In this document: piece after piece, positions 33,295 through 46,403 of the stretch | Layout of the letters: each line of letters starts with the position of its first letter | Position numbering within the stretch: the first letter of the stretch is position 1 | NCBI GenBank assembly: GCA_024449915.1 | Contig: JAMZAV010000897.1 | Location: forward strand, 310,001 to 374,000 | DNA from: Sweltsa coloradensis | Lineage: Eukaryota > Arthropoda > Insecta > Plecoptera > Chloroperlidae | Reading direction: 5' to 3' | Length of the DNA stretch: 64,000 nt | Made by a program: the position numbers and the translations under genes | The notes under the pieces: model-generated | Told to the model about the DNA's origin: nothing | Databases searched by the model: none | What the model saw: the letters and a program-made list of their open reading frames with translations, nothing else

Positions 33295-36200
33295 CTGAAA
33301 TCACAAACAAGACACACTTATTAATATTTTATTTGTTTTCGTGCCAAATTTCTGGGGCTCTCCCTCCAGAGGAAATAAATTAAACAGGCAAGAGTACGGG
33401 TGTACCCAAAATAGGTAGAGGAGATCACCATTATTATAGAACGATAACACTAAAATAAAATGCTCATGTTATTTTCAGGCTGCGAATTAAATAACATTTG
33501 GTGGAAGCGCCGGGTTCAAAATATCCCTTCTTTGAGTAAATGTAGCTCTGCACCCAAAGTAATCACGGTTGTAGCAGATTGGTTTAAAAAAGTCATACTG
33601 TTTCTAAATAAGGAAGCTAACTCCAATACTCGCACTAGCGATTACAAATTATAATCAAGTGGTGTGTGTGTGAAGTTAAATTGTGTAGAAAAGTAATTAG
33701 TTAGTATGTAAATTATATTTTAAAAAAAGTTTTTATTAGCACAATAAAATATTCATTGGAAATAACTGTAATAATAAATGATTATTGTATTTATTATACA
33801 AAATAATATAATGTTCAAACTTTAGCGGTTTATTTGTAAGGTTCCTAAAGAAATGTTCAATAAGTGTGATGAAAATTGAATGACTGAACTGTGTAGACGG
33901 GACTTGAGGTATAAGACTCAAGATGCTTAGCCATAGATAAAAATAAACATGAATAAATTTAATAAATCAAACAAACATTACAAAAAATTAATAACACTAT
34001 AAGAAGGTAGTTACTACAAAATTACAAATTAACATACTGCTAATGCAAATTTAGAATCAAGTAACAACTAAAAGATATTGGCCAAACAATAATATTTATT
34101 CACCCTCAAAATTTCAAATAATCTTGTAGCGAATAAAATGCTTCGCTAAGCAAGATTTTTTGACTGTTACTTTGAATTTTGTCAATTTCAGTGATTCCTT
34201 TCACGTCATTAGGAAGTTTCCAGAAGAAATATTTTGAATATTATACCGAGAATGTGTAAGCCAACGAGCATATAGAACATGTTCTTCACTTCAATTTTTG
34301 CTCATTACAGAAAACCTTTTTTTCATTTCAGAGAGAAATAGTACAGAAACAGAAAGCTAGTGTAAATGGATTGAGACAGAACGACGCGTTTTTCTCGCTA
34401 TCCAAAATGATGTTCATACTTAATCTGGAGCTTTCAAGTGTTCGATCACAGACTAGAAGCTCACGCTTGTGAATATGTCCTCTGACTAAGTTGGATGACC
34501 TCAATGAACCCGAAACGAAACTTTTTAGGTGATTCCCTCGGGTGTTTCCTGGGAACATTCGTAGGCCAGGTGATAAAATATAATACGTTTTATGACATCA
34601 TTACGTCGTTCCAAGCTTATGAAACACATTTGAAGGTTTGCCATTTCCACATGGCTACTCGCACATTAGTTGTGTGAAATTGTTTTTGAGGAGACTTTTA
34701 TAGCTTAAAATTATTTATAATATGTTAATTTAATGGCAATACCCAGTAAAACAAATCTAGTTTGCAAGTTCGTGATACATTCCACTATAGTCAATATCGA
34801 CTTGAGGCGAGAATATTGTGTAACATTAGGGTTGGTTTGTTTTTACATGAACTCGTTCAAATAAATCATAATGAAATGGTGGAGGTGCCGGGTACAGTCA
34901 ATAAATACAAACATATCAAAATTGACTGCCAAGGAAACTGACAACTCTGCAATTCAAATCGAATACTTTTTATGAAATAATATTTCGCAAAAAGTCATAT
35001 TATGATCTCTACAACATTTTATTTTCAAATTTTGCTTCACTTTCAATTCAATTTTTCATTACCGTTGGCGGGTATTGAACGTACAATTTCGCGAATTGAA
35101 GTATTGGTACTTAGTAGTGATAAAAGTAAATTGATCAACAGTAAACCGCGGCTACAAGTATTGACCACGTGGCTAAATGAACCTCCAATCAGTGCAATGG
35201 TAGTAAAGTTTTAAGTACGCTAAGAACGGTCGTGTCTTTTCAATCCCGTACCAGAGATAAACTTAATGGATTTTACTTTTCTTCCGGAGATGAAACTTTC
35301 TCAGAGGATTTGAGAGGCTTGATAACTAATACAACTTAAAGTTCATTACAAATTGATATTGGTTTTGGTTTGGGAATGGCTTAAAAAATTTTCATTATTT
35401 CGAGGGTAATTTGATGGAGGTTTATATTTTTTGTTCCGAGTACTTTATTCTAGCTGAAAACTCTGTGTTTAAAACTTCACTTTGCAAGTTTTAATATACA
35501 TTTCTGGTTTGACATCTGTATTGTAGAACAATAAGTTAACTCGGCGGAAATGAGTGTTAAATGAAAACATTTGTGTAGGTTTTATTCCTACTTTAATATC
35601 ATTCAAACGTATATTGAAAGAGAAAATTACGCTTCTACGACTTCATAAATTACCTCCCGCTTTTTCATTTTAATGAGAAAACGAGAAAAATGTGACGTCT
35701 TTGTTTGATTATAACACAAATTACCTGAGTCTAACCTACTATACTAGTCGCATGCATTTGCCATTTTCAGCAGGAACAAAAACAGAACATGTAACGTATG
35801 CATGATGCATGATATACATAGTGAATTAATAAATGAGTAAAAAGTGATGATGTGACACTGCGAAAACAATACTTGTCTGTGCTTACTTGTTACTAAGGTT
35901 GATTCCAGGAGCTTTTGAAAATGGCGCCAGTCTTTGATCGCTAATGAAATGCATGCATGCGTAATATGGAGGCAGATAGGAAGATCTGAACCCAACACAA
36001 TAATATTAATCTCATTGACGTAGGGATGTTTCGAAAATAAAACAGTTGAATAGACAGAATTGATGGAACAAAATGAGATGTTATTGCTTTTGTACAGCGT
36101 ACTTCACAAACCTTTTAAAAACGTTAACTTTTATTAGCAAACTTTCAACTAATTGCCAATTTAACTTTATCATTTATATGCTCAAAGAAAACGTTCGCAT

Positions 36201-37157
36201 AGTTCAAAAATAAAATAAAATATTTAAACCCGTCTCGACTTTCCTCAATCAAGGTCCTTAATATACAAACGACGTTATGAGTATTAAATTCCCAGAATAG
36301 CTTATCACAAAAGTGTTTGAAATAATACTGTTTAATGAAAGTAATTTGCATTTTGTATAATATCAAGTAAAAGCGGAGGTTCGAGTAACTTTCTGTCTGA
36401 GAGGCAGTAAGAATAATTCAAGCATAATATTTGTTATTAAAATAGTAACTTTAGTGTATAAAGAGTCTCAAATAGCATATTGTATAAACAGTCTTTGGAT
36501 TGTAGTATTCCGACTTTCGCATTGGCAAATGAATGAAAATAATCACAGCTGAGTTAATGTATTCTAGTACTTTCAATATTTTTTCAAATGCTTTCAGATA
36601 TACGAATAAATGTGTATGCTATCAAAACACCACATTTTTCACCGAGCATCGATAATATAAATACTGTTTCACACAATGAATGCTCTTAAACTTCATTTAC
36701 CAAACATCTATAAAAGTGTAAACGCGGCTTCTTTTGCCTCCCGGGGACTGGAATTAATTATACTGCTTGAACGTGAAGCTCGTAACGGGCAACATCTGCG
36801 GGGAGGTTGATGCGTGTCAAGTTCTTTGCTCTTTAGCATCCTGCGATCCTGATACGAACTCTTTATAGAAGCCCTGGTGTTAAGATCCCCAGGGGAAGGA
36901 GGGGTTACACGAGTTGTGCGTAGCTTTAGCCGTACACGGTGAACTTGGATTACAACAGGGTTGAAGAAGGGAATATTTCAATGGTTGTGAACGAGTGTGA
37001 AATTTAAATAATCGAACGTTACTTTTTTTAACTTATAAACTCGTGAATAAAATTAGATAATACGAAGTAATTGATAAATTGCATTATTAAAATGCTTTGT
37101 TTTAATGAATGTTTTCATTATTATCTTAGGTTTTACAGTCGACGACTATGACACTAA
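33295..37157. other. AT-rich sequence, possible upstream intron of the zinc-finger gene
   Basis: No exon was recognised on either strand. It contains one exact copy of the tRNA-Ala-like 17-base motif (34877-34893), a variant at 33499-33515, and a GC-richer patch at about 36720-36960 without a convincing frame. Confidence 0.5.
34877..34893. repeat. tRNA-Ala 3'-end-complement motif, copy A
   Basis: TGGTGGAGGTGCCGGGT. Its first 15 bases are the reverse complement of CCGGCACCTCCACCA, the 3' end of a mature tRNA-Ala including the added CCA. The right flank carries CAGTCAAT and ATTGACTG, which can pair. No LTR is visible beside it. Confidence 0.7.
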
Positions 37158-37793
37158 CTAGGAAAACGCTTAAGTCCCGCCGCGTTGTTGGATGAGCGTA
37201 ATTGGTGCATTGAGCTGCCATGTGTTATGCGGATTTACTGTTGTTCTGTGAAAAAAGCATTACTAAGTTGAAGATATTTTTAAAATTAAATTAAATTTAA
37301 TAACAAATTTAATTTAATTTAATCAAAATTAACTTAATTTTTTTTTTTTAATGAATCGTAATTTTAAAAAAGGAAAAAATCGTAATATTGAAATTTTCAT
37401 AAGAAATAATTATTCGATTGCGCACAAGTTTTACACGAATATATAAATTCATAAAATTAAGGTTCTGTGAAAAAATCATTACAATCGGACAAAGCATGTA
37501 GGTGTTGTAAGTCGAAGAAATTTTAAAAAAATCGAAAAAAATCGTAAAATTGCGATTTTCATGAGAATTTTTTTTTCGATTGTGCTCAAAAACGTGGCAG
37601 TTCTAAGTTCAGAGATTTCGAAGACCTCCATAAAATTTCATCGCAATCGGAGTATCGGTTTAGCCGGAATCGTGCTAAACAGACAAAAATACAAAAAAAG
37701 AAAAAAGAAAAAAAAAAACATTCCGGATTTTTTTCTCCAGTGTAGTGAAATGGAATCTTCGCTTCGCTCGCTACGCTCGCTACGCTCATCCAA
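37158..37793 (-). mobile_element. Non-autonomous Helentron/HINE-like element, copy 2 (inverted)
   Basis: This is the inverted relative of 1783-2541 and somewhat shorter. Its 3' end is at the left (complement CTAG at 37158-37161, flanked by T on the element strand), with hairpin stems at 37165-37169 and 37182-37186 and loop sequence almost as in copy 1. The subterminal repeat is TTGGATGAGCGTA (37188-37200) with its complement at 37781-37793. The interior repeats the words of copy 1 with fewer tandem units. Runs of A and a tripled GCTACGCTC-type word explain the open frames seen here. Confidence 0.65.
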
Positions 37794-38550
37794 AAAGTGA
37801 CTCCTTAGGGGAATTAGTAAACACCTTGATATCATGATCATTTTTATAAAATTTAATCCAATATTTATCAATCATATGTATTAATTGTATTTTTTAATGA
37901 GTGAAATGCAGTGTGGTCTATAGGATGCGAAATGTTTTCTGGAAAAATAAAAGTTAGGTACTACTTCTTTTAGTTTACTTCCGGTTTACAGATAATTTAG
38001 CATGTCAACATAGTTACTCTAGACATCAAACAGTTTATTTAATTTTTAATCTACGGTTCTTTCTAAGTAAACAAAAATGTAATATAAGCGTCAACTTTCT
38101 TCCAAAGCAAAAACTTTTTTGTCGATTTAAAAGGGAACTAAAAGATTTGATACGAAAACGGTTCAATAGCACAGAAGCTCTGTCAATCGTAACATTTCGG
38201 GGTCTCTCTCCCGTGACAGTCTCTCGACCAATCAGAGGACAGGAATAGATTGACCAAACGAATCCACAAAACAAACAGAACCGAAGTAAGTTAAATTAAT
38301 TGACTCTGAAAGCTCGTTTGCGTATTTGCATGGTGACTAGCGAAGCCACTTAGTAAGTAGCGCAATCACACGGCGCGGTAGCAAAACGAACAAGATCTTG
38401 TTTTAGAATGTAATTGGGTGTGATTACAAAATAAGGACGTCACGCTGGCTAGCTACTAGTTATTCACTCGGCGACAGACGTTGGGCGCCGATCTGTGAGG
38501 TCTTCAAGCAAGCTACCATTACTTATGGGGAGTGAGAAGAAAGAAGTTAG
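37794..38550. other. Non-coding sequence
   Basis: No gene was recognised. It is moderately GC-richer at 38160-38500, without a supportable frame. Confidence 0.5.
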
Positions 38551-38971
38551 GCAAGGCACACTGAGTTAAAGCTGAGTGTCGCCCGTTCACGGTCAAAACA
38601 CACGCCAGGGTTCATAATATTTGTTTCTGGTTATTCATCAATTGTTACACACGTTTAAGATTTGTCATTACCTAGAGAATGTTCTGCTATTTCTCGTGAA
38701 CAATGTAGTTTTTACGTATTACATATCATTTTGTTTTAAAAGTGAAAAACGTTGTTCTTTAATAATCAAAACGCGTCCTCAAAGTTCATGCACTTTTAAA
38801 ACAAAATTATACATTTTGCGCAAAATCTTCCTTGTTCACGAGAAAAAGCAGAAAATTCTCGAGGTAATGAGTCGACATATCTTAAACGTGTAGAAACAAA
38901 TAATAATATATACCGTGGCGTGAGTTTTGGCCGTGAACGGGCGACACTCAGCCTTAAGGGGGCCTTGCTCT
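38551..38971. mobile_element. Short TIR element with arms of about 55 bases
   Basis: The left arm (from 38551) contains GCAAGGC, then GCTGAGTGTCGCCCGTTCAC and GGTCAAAACACACGCC. The right arm, ending about 38970, contains the reverse complement with few changes. About 300 AT-rich bases lie between, including a frame at 38621-38893 that is not protein-like. The pattern fits a MITE. Target duplications are not obvious because the outermost bases are diverged. Confidence 0.7.
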
Positions 38972-39044
38972 TCTCTTGCTACCAGCAATATGTTGGTATT
39001 ATGTAATTCAGACATATTGAACATTAATAATAATGATAATCATA

Positions 39045-39046
<2 letters not shown>

Positions 39047-39075
<29 letters not shown>

Positions 39076-39093
39076 GATTGATTGATTGATTGA
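39047..39093 (+). repeat. ATTG tetranucleotide microsatellite
   Basis: About eleven units of ATTG, with one interruption (TGAATG). Confidence 0.95.
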
Positions 39094-41372
39094 GGTCTTT
39101 ATTAAGGCGGGATTAAGGCTAGTGAAGCCTTATCTTCCATCCAACCTGATGATGGAAGATGGAGAAAGACGGTAGCTCACGGGATTTGCACGTTTCATGA
39201 CATTGGGAAGAAGTGAAATGCTCGACCCAAAATATGGACAACAATCAACAAGTGGAAAATGGAAAATTAAAAGTTTTTGGCGCGTTGGCTGTGATGACTT
39301 AATATTTAATAATATATAATTAAAAGTAGTTAAAATAGTCAAGACTTATCATTCACTCGTTTGATTCTAATATAAAGGTATAGAACATGAATAAGTTATA
39401 AGATGGGTGATAAATTGGAATTAAGGTTATCGTGTTCTCATCCGTTCTTAAATACCTTTGAGGGGTTTAGTGTAGAAAGCTTTTCTTACATTTTCAGTAT
39501 CAACGTCATTATAACACGATCATTTGAGACGCTCAGCACCTATAAAACTTGACACTTACATAATGTTAACTCGACACCTAAGAAACCTAAGAAATGAAGT
39601 AAACTCGACACCTAAGTAATGAAGTAAACTCGACACCACGGAAGTTAAAACAGCTACAGTTCGTCTAACGTTAGTAAACATCTTTACAAGTCTACAACAA
39701 TGTCACATTTATTTGCCTTTCAATTACGTACTGTAGCTTCTAATCTAATAACAAAGTACTTAGAGTTACTTACAATAATTAGTGAAATGTGACATGTAGG
39801 GCTTACATCGGGTCGGGTTCAGACGAGGTTTATGAAGCTAACGAGATCAAAGGAAGAGTATTACCTTTTAGAAACCCTCTGTGAATACTAACAGTAGTTT
39901 TACGCCGACTGACTTCTAAACAGAAACTTTGATGTATGTTATTATGGACGTCTAGCTCCAGAGGTATTCCTTCGTTTACTTGTAATTTCATATTTTAAAA
40001 TGCAGGAAAATCTATTTGAGCATGTGAAAAGGGATTTATTTGTGGAGTAAGAAGATATAATGAAACGGACAACATTTTGACATCGGCATTAGAGTATCGG
40101 CTTCCGATGCGAATGATCCCTTGTTCCATTGCATCTGACGGCTTAAGTCGGAAATAGTAAAATAGTAGAACTTGACCGGACTTTGGAACTGACCAGAAGT
40201 CCTAATTTCAAATACTGAGAACTAATAGGCACTATTAAAATAAATGGCGCATGTTTACCAGTTTTTTAGTTTTGCCCTTCAGACTCTGGATATAACGGCT
40301 TATTTATATTGAATGTAATGATGGTATTGGATTTTATATTATATCTAGTTCCAGCTTATAATCTCCACATTATCTTGCAGGTTTCACGTGGTCTGCTGGC
40401 TTATGTGGTAGGAGTTAGTCGTTGAGACTTGTTGACCTAGCTTCTGCAGGGTATTTCAAATCCACTTGTGTGGGGATGTTCTTAGCCAAGGTCAACAATC
40501 AGAGAACATCTCCACTACCCTGCAATGCTAAGCACTTGGCTTAGGGGTAGATTAAGACGCTTTACACGGAGCTGTGGTTACAGTTTAACTTGTGTACACA
40601 ATATGCTGTTCATGAATACGGCACTAGGTCAGGGCTAAGCAGTAAAGTCATATTATTAAAGTTTGCAGTTTGGATTTCCTCAAACCGGAAGCCTTGAAGC
40701 GTTACAACGAGGTTTGGGACTGTGTTAAAAACTACCATTAGAAAAAGCGCAATATATATGATAAATAAATCGACTATTTTGAACTAAAGTTTGATTAGGA
40801 ACTAGATTAAATTAAAGGTTACTGAGAGTGTTACTTAATAAAATAATTGTGAAGTAAAAATTGAAGTTAACTTAATAATATAACATGATTTATTTCTCAC
40901 GTTTACAACATCACTGGATGTCATATTTGAAATGTATTGTAAAGAACGCAGCGCGTGCAGCCTCCTGTCCACTCTTGACATCTTTAATTAAACTAACTAG
41001 ATCTTCCTGCAGAAGTCTATACAAATTGCAAGAGCCTCTTTAGAATTACCGTCAAGTACTCCACTCGGTAGAGAAACTCTGAACCAAAGGCTTGAAAAGT
41101 GAAACAATCATTACAGACTAGAACGAAGCTTGCGCTTCCAAGTGCCCACTCGAGCATCTTTCGCGAGGAGTTGGTAGGAAGAAGTTGGAAGCCCGCGAAC
41201 TTGTTCTTCGAATTAGATACTTATTTACCGCTCCCTGCCTACAGTACGGTCGTTGTGTGGAGTGGGGATAATTCTAACCCAGGCACCGGTTCATATTCGA
41301 GCATCACGTTTAGAGTTGGGTACGAAACAAAATGGTTGCCAGAGGAATTACAATTCGCTTGTCTTAATGTTT

Positions 41373-41389
41373 TGGTGGAGGTGCCGGGT
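41373..41389. repeat. tRNA-Ala 3'-end-complement motif, copy B
   Basis: TGGTGGAGGTGCCGGGT, identical to copy A over 17 bases, followed by CATACATTTTCGAAC. No LTR or tRNA body is visible next to it. Confidence 0.7.
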
Positions 41390-42268
41390 CATACATTTTC
41401 GAACTTCCTGGGGGACTAGACACTCCCTCCTTATCCTCATGGTCACCAAAAACATTCCGTGTCATCAGAGGCAGGTATTTATGTAAAAAATGAATTTTCA
41501 TCGCTAAAAACAGTAAATTATAAATAATTTTCAACACCAATTCACCGCTTTGATCAGGACAAAACCAAACATGCAAATAAGTTCCATCACAAACACTTGC
41601 CTCTGAATTCTACATTTTATTGTAATCTACTATTATTTTAGAAGGTCACACACCCAAAATGTTTTTAAATGTCAGGTTGAGAGAGAATAGAGCTTTCAAC
41701 TAAATGTTGAATTATCTTCACGGTCAATTAATTGCTTTTGGGAATCATGAAATTGAAAAATTGACTTTTATTTTCACCCCAAATACTTGCCTCTGCGTGT
41801 CATCATCATTGTTGAGCAAACAACACATGTACATTGGACGTCGTATTCTGTTGCTATCGTGAGACGTGGCACGCGCTCAGACGGAGGGACGGACAGAAAA
41901 GTGATGCTTGTGCTATTTGTCATACCTCTATTGTTGAAGATGATTCAATAGAGAATTTGCATAATATTTTTTTATAGTTCTACTGGGTTAAGGCTACCTT
42001 TTTTTTCTACAAAAAATCTTATTTTTTTGATTTTGAGAATATTTTTATTTATAAAATAAGGGTGAAAGTTTCCTACATATTTTGGCGGGAAAAGACGGGT
42101 CATACGAACCAGCCTTCATGATACCAATCAACCAATAACGTAACGATATATCAAGTTACTCGCTTTTGAAAGATTAACTTTAAAAACCTTAAATTAACGT
42201 TTATATCATTTTTAGACTAATATCTATATTATAAAAAATGAAACAATATTCCAGGTAGTAACGTTATA

Positions 42269-42459
42269 AATATAAATCATTGGACTTTTTCACTGTTAGT
42301 TAACAAAATATTTATTTAAATGTGATATTTTGATTTCTTTCCAGAAAGTTAGTTAGTAAGTTAGTTACTTTTGATAAAGATTTCTGGAAAGAAATCGAAA
42401 TATCACATTTAAATAAATATTTTGTTAACTAACAGTGAAAAAATCTAATGATTTATATT
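42269..42459. mobile_element. Long foldback hairpin, arms of about 78 bases
   Basis: The left arm (42269-42346) contains CACTGTTAGTTAACAAAATA and ends TTTCTTTCCAGAAA. The right arm (42381-42459) is its reverse complement with few mismatches. The 34-base loop is made of GTTAGTTA words. It could be a foldback MITE or a recent palindromic duplication. Confidence 0.9.
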
Positions 42460-44170
42460 AAGAATATCTATATATTGCACATATTTTACCAATATCGGGA
42501 ACTTATACAAATTCCCTATTATGAGTTACATCCCTCTCCTTATTGCGTGTGTAAGAGTTCAATATCACACCCTGAGGTACGTGGTTGTAAACATTGGACA
42601 CCCCTGAGCTAGCTTGACCGAAAAACTAACCACTCCTCCAATAGCCTCAATACTTCGTCTCTTGTCAGCGACAAAAAGTTGGAACCTCGTGCATTAGATT
42701 GCCGTTCCGTCCATCAAGTTTAATACAGCACATGTGAGTAAAAAGTTAAATGGTTTTCAAAAACGAACTTCCTGCTTTTGACATGTATGGCAATGAATGT
42801 AAATATGTTACCAGGAAATAAATTATCCATGGATATTGAATTCGAAATGCAGTTACTAGATTTCTAAACTTTCGGAATAAACAGAGATAAATAAAAAACA
42901 TGCTCTAGAATGAATAACAAGATCAATAATATTTCATAAGAAATCCAATCATAAACAATCTTTGCATCGCGTATGTATGCATCTCATCACACTTACACGT
43001 ATAGTTGATACTTTGCATTCCTTCATAGTGTTGAGAACATAAAACCAATTTACCAGTGTGCTGAGAGCGAAGTACGTAGTTTGCTCCAGTTATAAAATAT
43101 AAGAGATAGTGAACAGGTTATCATTAATTGTTGGACAGATACCAGGTTTATGTCTGTTTATCTACAACTGCACTCCACTTTTATTAATAATTGAATAATT
43201 TTAAAATAACTGAAACATATCCACTTGAAAAAAATAGAACGTCTCCAATTTATCTTGTCCCATTACGCATTCATTCAACATCATTACTTTTTTATTATTA
43301 TATATGGGACACATATTTATATCTGTTATCCAGTTAACCAATTAATTACTCTTAAACATAAATTAGAAAGTTATTATTTTGCTTCAATGGTGGAGGTGCC
43401 GGGTATTTTAGCTATGTTGATTTCGATCATCAATAATTTATTTATTTATTGAATTTTACATGCCCATAGAGTAGGAAGTCTGATGCGTGGCACGTGTTGC
43501 CTAATACTGGGTCACAAAGAAACAGATTCCGTTACATATTCAAATTCATATCGTAAACTTACATACACACACCACGAGAACATAACGTTTGTTGAATTAG
43601 TCGAGCGGAAGGGCGGTCGACTCGGGGTCGAGGTAGGAAGGTGGAAATGCGCTAATTACCATTATATCAGGGGAAATAAAGTTTGAAAATAAATGAATTT
43701 GAAAAATTATTAAACTGCAACTAATGTATCCTTTACTCGATGCCAGTTTTGTTATAACTCTGCTTTCAAACCAAAGAAGAGAATAGTGCCCCTAATAGAA
43801 TTCCCACGGTGTCCGTAATTGCTAAATAAGAGTTGTTCACGATTTTGTCGTCTCTCCCACTGCCTCCTATATAATTCACATCACGTTTCACGGCCGTCTG
43901 GAGACGCTGGACACTGCCTTGACAACATGATTGTGCACCACTAACGATGTCACATGGAGCTATTGTGCGACCAGCGCTCTTCAACGAGTGGAATCTGTTG
44001 GGAGAGGATTCCTACGTGAACACAATAAGCTAAAAATAGCCACACGATTTCGCCATTGTTGAAGAAGAGTTGGTACTTAGCACAGGATTTACATGTGTTG
44101 GATAAAAGGAACTGAATTCTTAAAATGTAAATGTACAAGGTAAATAAAATCGATGGAAAGCAGTTCTTTC
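42460..44170. other. AT-rich sequence left of the LTR element
   Basis: No gene was recognised. It includes copy C of the tRNA-Ala-like motif (43388-43404). Confidence 0.5.
43388..43404. repeat. tRNA-Ala 3'-end-complement motif, copy C
   Basis: TGGTGGAGGTGCCGGGT. Similarity to copy E (53917) continues for about 35 bases rightward (TATGTTGATTTCGATCA here, TATGTCGAGTTCGATCA there), so these two are copies of a longer repeat. Confidence 0.75.
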
Positions 44171-45050
44171 GTATGGTAACCTTTTTGGTCTGATATGAGA
44201 CAATTTCAAAGATATTTAAATATTAATTTGTTCCCGCCTTTCAAATTGTATAATTATTTTGAATAATTAATTACATTTAAATAATTATATGAACTATTTC
44301 AGCCAATAATATTTCATTTTATTGTGTTATGACAATTTATCAGCCACGCGTAATAAATAAAAACTAGTGTTTGTGCTTCGTATCCGCGTCGTCATGGCCA
44401 GCTGCGGTGATTACGTAATCGATGTCCGTGTACTCTGTGTGCAGGAATCAAATAAAACATGTCACAGTCGTAATCTTATGTGCGGGAATGGAATGTCTTA
44501 TCGTTCACTGCGCTACATTATCGGCAAGTGCACCCGAACTCTGGTCATTCAGTGACGTCACCCATAGCTTGTGGAGTGTGGAAACATTACTTTTATCAAC
44601 ATTTGCGCAACACAACTTGCACGTGCGTGACTAAATCTCCGACGGAATGACAGTCCCGAGTGACTTTGTGTGTGATTGCTATGCTCTTTGAATGGTTGGT
44701 ATCAATAAACTATCTGAGTTTCATCATGCAACTACGTCACGTTTTTAGAACCGTGGGACCGAAAACATACCCCCACTTCTGCCTAATCAACCAGGGCGTA
44801 ATAGACTAAGCCAATTACAACACTCAATTTCCGTGACTACGTCACAAAATCTTCAGTCGAAACGAACGCAAGCAGAGAAGGTTGATTCTTCAGAAACACA
44901 CTTACTTGGTCTCTCGAGGAGACTTCACGTCCGGGTTGGGGCTCTAGACAGGGCGGATCAACCAGGAACTTGGCGAGAATTTGGAACTTTGAACTGGGCG
45001 AGAACTTGACCCCTGGACCTGGTCAATATCTACAAATCTACGAATCGCGA

Positions 45051-46403
45051 TTCGATTTAAAAGCAAAGTGGCTGACATCTGGTGAGCGAAGCGCGAACCC
45101 GCCGGAGTAGCATTGCGTTGAGATATGGCCGCTTATAAGTATGTTTTCCTATGGCACTTGCAATGGATCACGACTGAAATAAACACTCAATAAAGACAAA
45201 ACCACACCACCTATTTATGAAATTGAGTTTGTAAGTCTAGTGGAATATTTGTAGCCACATCGTATACAGCCTAGATAGAAAAATGTTAATGAAAATAAGC
45301 GTGAAAGTTGAACTTAGGTGACGATAACATTTGAAGTAGGTAACCCTGAGTTGGGTAGGATGTTTTCGTCAGTTTAATCGGGGGAAAAATACTGTAGGGG
45401 ACGTTTAAATAGTGTAAGATTATATTAAAACTATCTATGAATGAAATAAACTGGTAAGATTGTTAAAAACATGTGATGATGGAGCGTCAGCTTGTCATGA
45501 GTTCGTTCATTTCTAGGCCTAGAAGTGGGCGTGTGTGGCCTACACACGTACAGCTCTCAATGTAGGATGTTTTCGTCAGTTAAATCGGGGGAAATATTGT
45601 AGGCGACATTTAAATAGTATAAGATGATATTAAAACTATCTATGAATGAAATAAAATTGCAAGATTGTTAAAAACATGCGATGATCAAGCATCAGCTTGT
45701 CATAAGGTCGTTCATTTCTAGGCCTAAAAGTGGGCGCGCACACACACCATATCAATCATTTGTTTGATATTTTCGAGCCTGCTCGGCAACTTATGTAATA
45801 TAAACTAACGCTGGTCAATACTAATAATATAACACCCATGGAGAAATAATTCTGGTAATAATAATTTATAGCACGAAATTGTTTCCCGGACAGATCTAGG
45901 CGTTCCGTAGGGGGGCCTAGGCCCTAGCTGCGAGTTTCCGAGTTTAGCACCACCAACGACGTACGTTAGGTTACGGGAAACAGCTTTTTCCGAAAACATG
46001 GGTTAACGAAATGGCTGTAGGTCTAGTCTTTTAGAAATTACACGGATGCAAGTAAAATAATTTCCTATAATTTTGCCCGAAACTATCTGGTTTGTAGGAA
46101 ATCAAATCGGGACCGATCGGAAAAAGTAGGCCTAAATTGACTCTTCGGAAAAGGGAATTAAATATATTTCAATGAGTTGCAGGATGATTCTGAACATGAC
46201 AACAGGCTAACTAATGTCATAACATTAATTTACAACAAAATCACATATCACAACATTCACCAACGATTGATTATTGAGCATTCAAATCGTCAGTTTATAC
46301 ACTGCTGCTTAGGGAAGGACTACTTCTAATGCTACTCCGGCCGGCCATGATGCACGTTACGCCCACCGACGGTGCTGCCCCTGGATTTCACTTTAAATCC
46401 CTA
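45051..46403. mobile_element. Nested DNA-transposon-like element in the 5' LTR
   Basis: The borders are exact, because the 3' LTR shows the empty site (ATCGCGATAACAC). The left end begins CGATTTAAAAGCAAAG and includes CCGGAGTAGCATT. The right end, reverse-complemented, begins GGGATTTAAAGTGAAA and also includes CCGGAGTAGCATT. These form imperfect terminal inverted repeats of about 65-80 bases. A TA or AT target dinucleotide fits with one mismatch. The inside has a two-unit tandem repeat and TAGGCCTA words but no transposase frame. Confidence 0.75.
45355..45748 (+). repeat. Two tandem units of about 207 bases within the nested element
   Basis: Both units start GTAGGATGTTTTCGTCAGTT, and share AATCGGGGGAAA, CTATCTATGAATGAAATAAA and TTCATTTCTAGGCCTA. 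They start at 45355 and 45562. Confidence 0.88.

Larger units (their letters stand above)
38972..42268. other. AT-rich sequence, no gene recognised
   Basis: It contains an ATTG/GATT microsatellite (39047-39093) and copy B of the tRNA-Ala-like motif (41373-41389). An open frame at 41099-41419 spans that motif and has no recognisable domain. Confidence 0.5.

Noticed and set aside
35041..35180. Possible tRNA-like segment (GCGGGTATTGAACG)
   Set aside because: No stems pair beyond a few bases.
37561..37871. Frames on both strands with RSLRSLRS and ERSERSE words
   Set aside because: They are translations of the repeated GCTACGCTC end of a HINE-like element.
41099..41419. 106-codon frame, considered a gene
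   Set aside because: No domain similarity that I can see, and it reads through the dispersed tRNA-Ala-like motif.
44367..44634. Open frames in the LTR, repeated at 52155-52421
   Set aside because: They are duplicated because the LTRs are duplicated; a one-base indel changes the frame between copies, so no protein constraint is visible.
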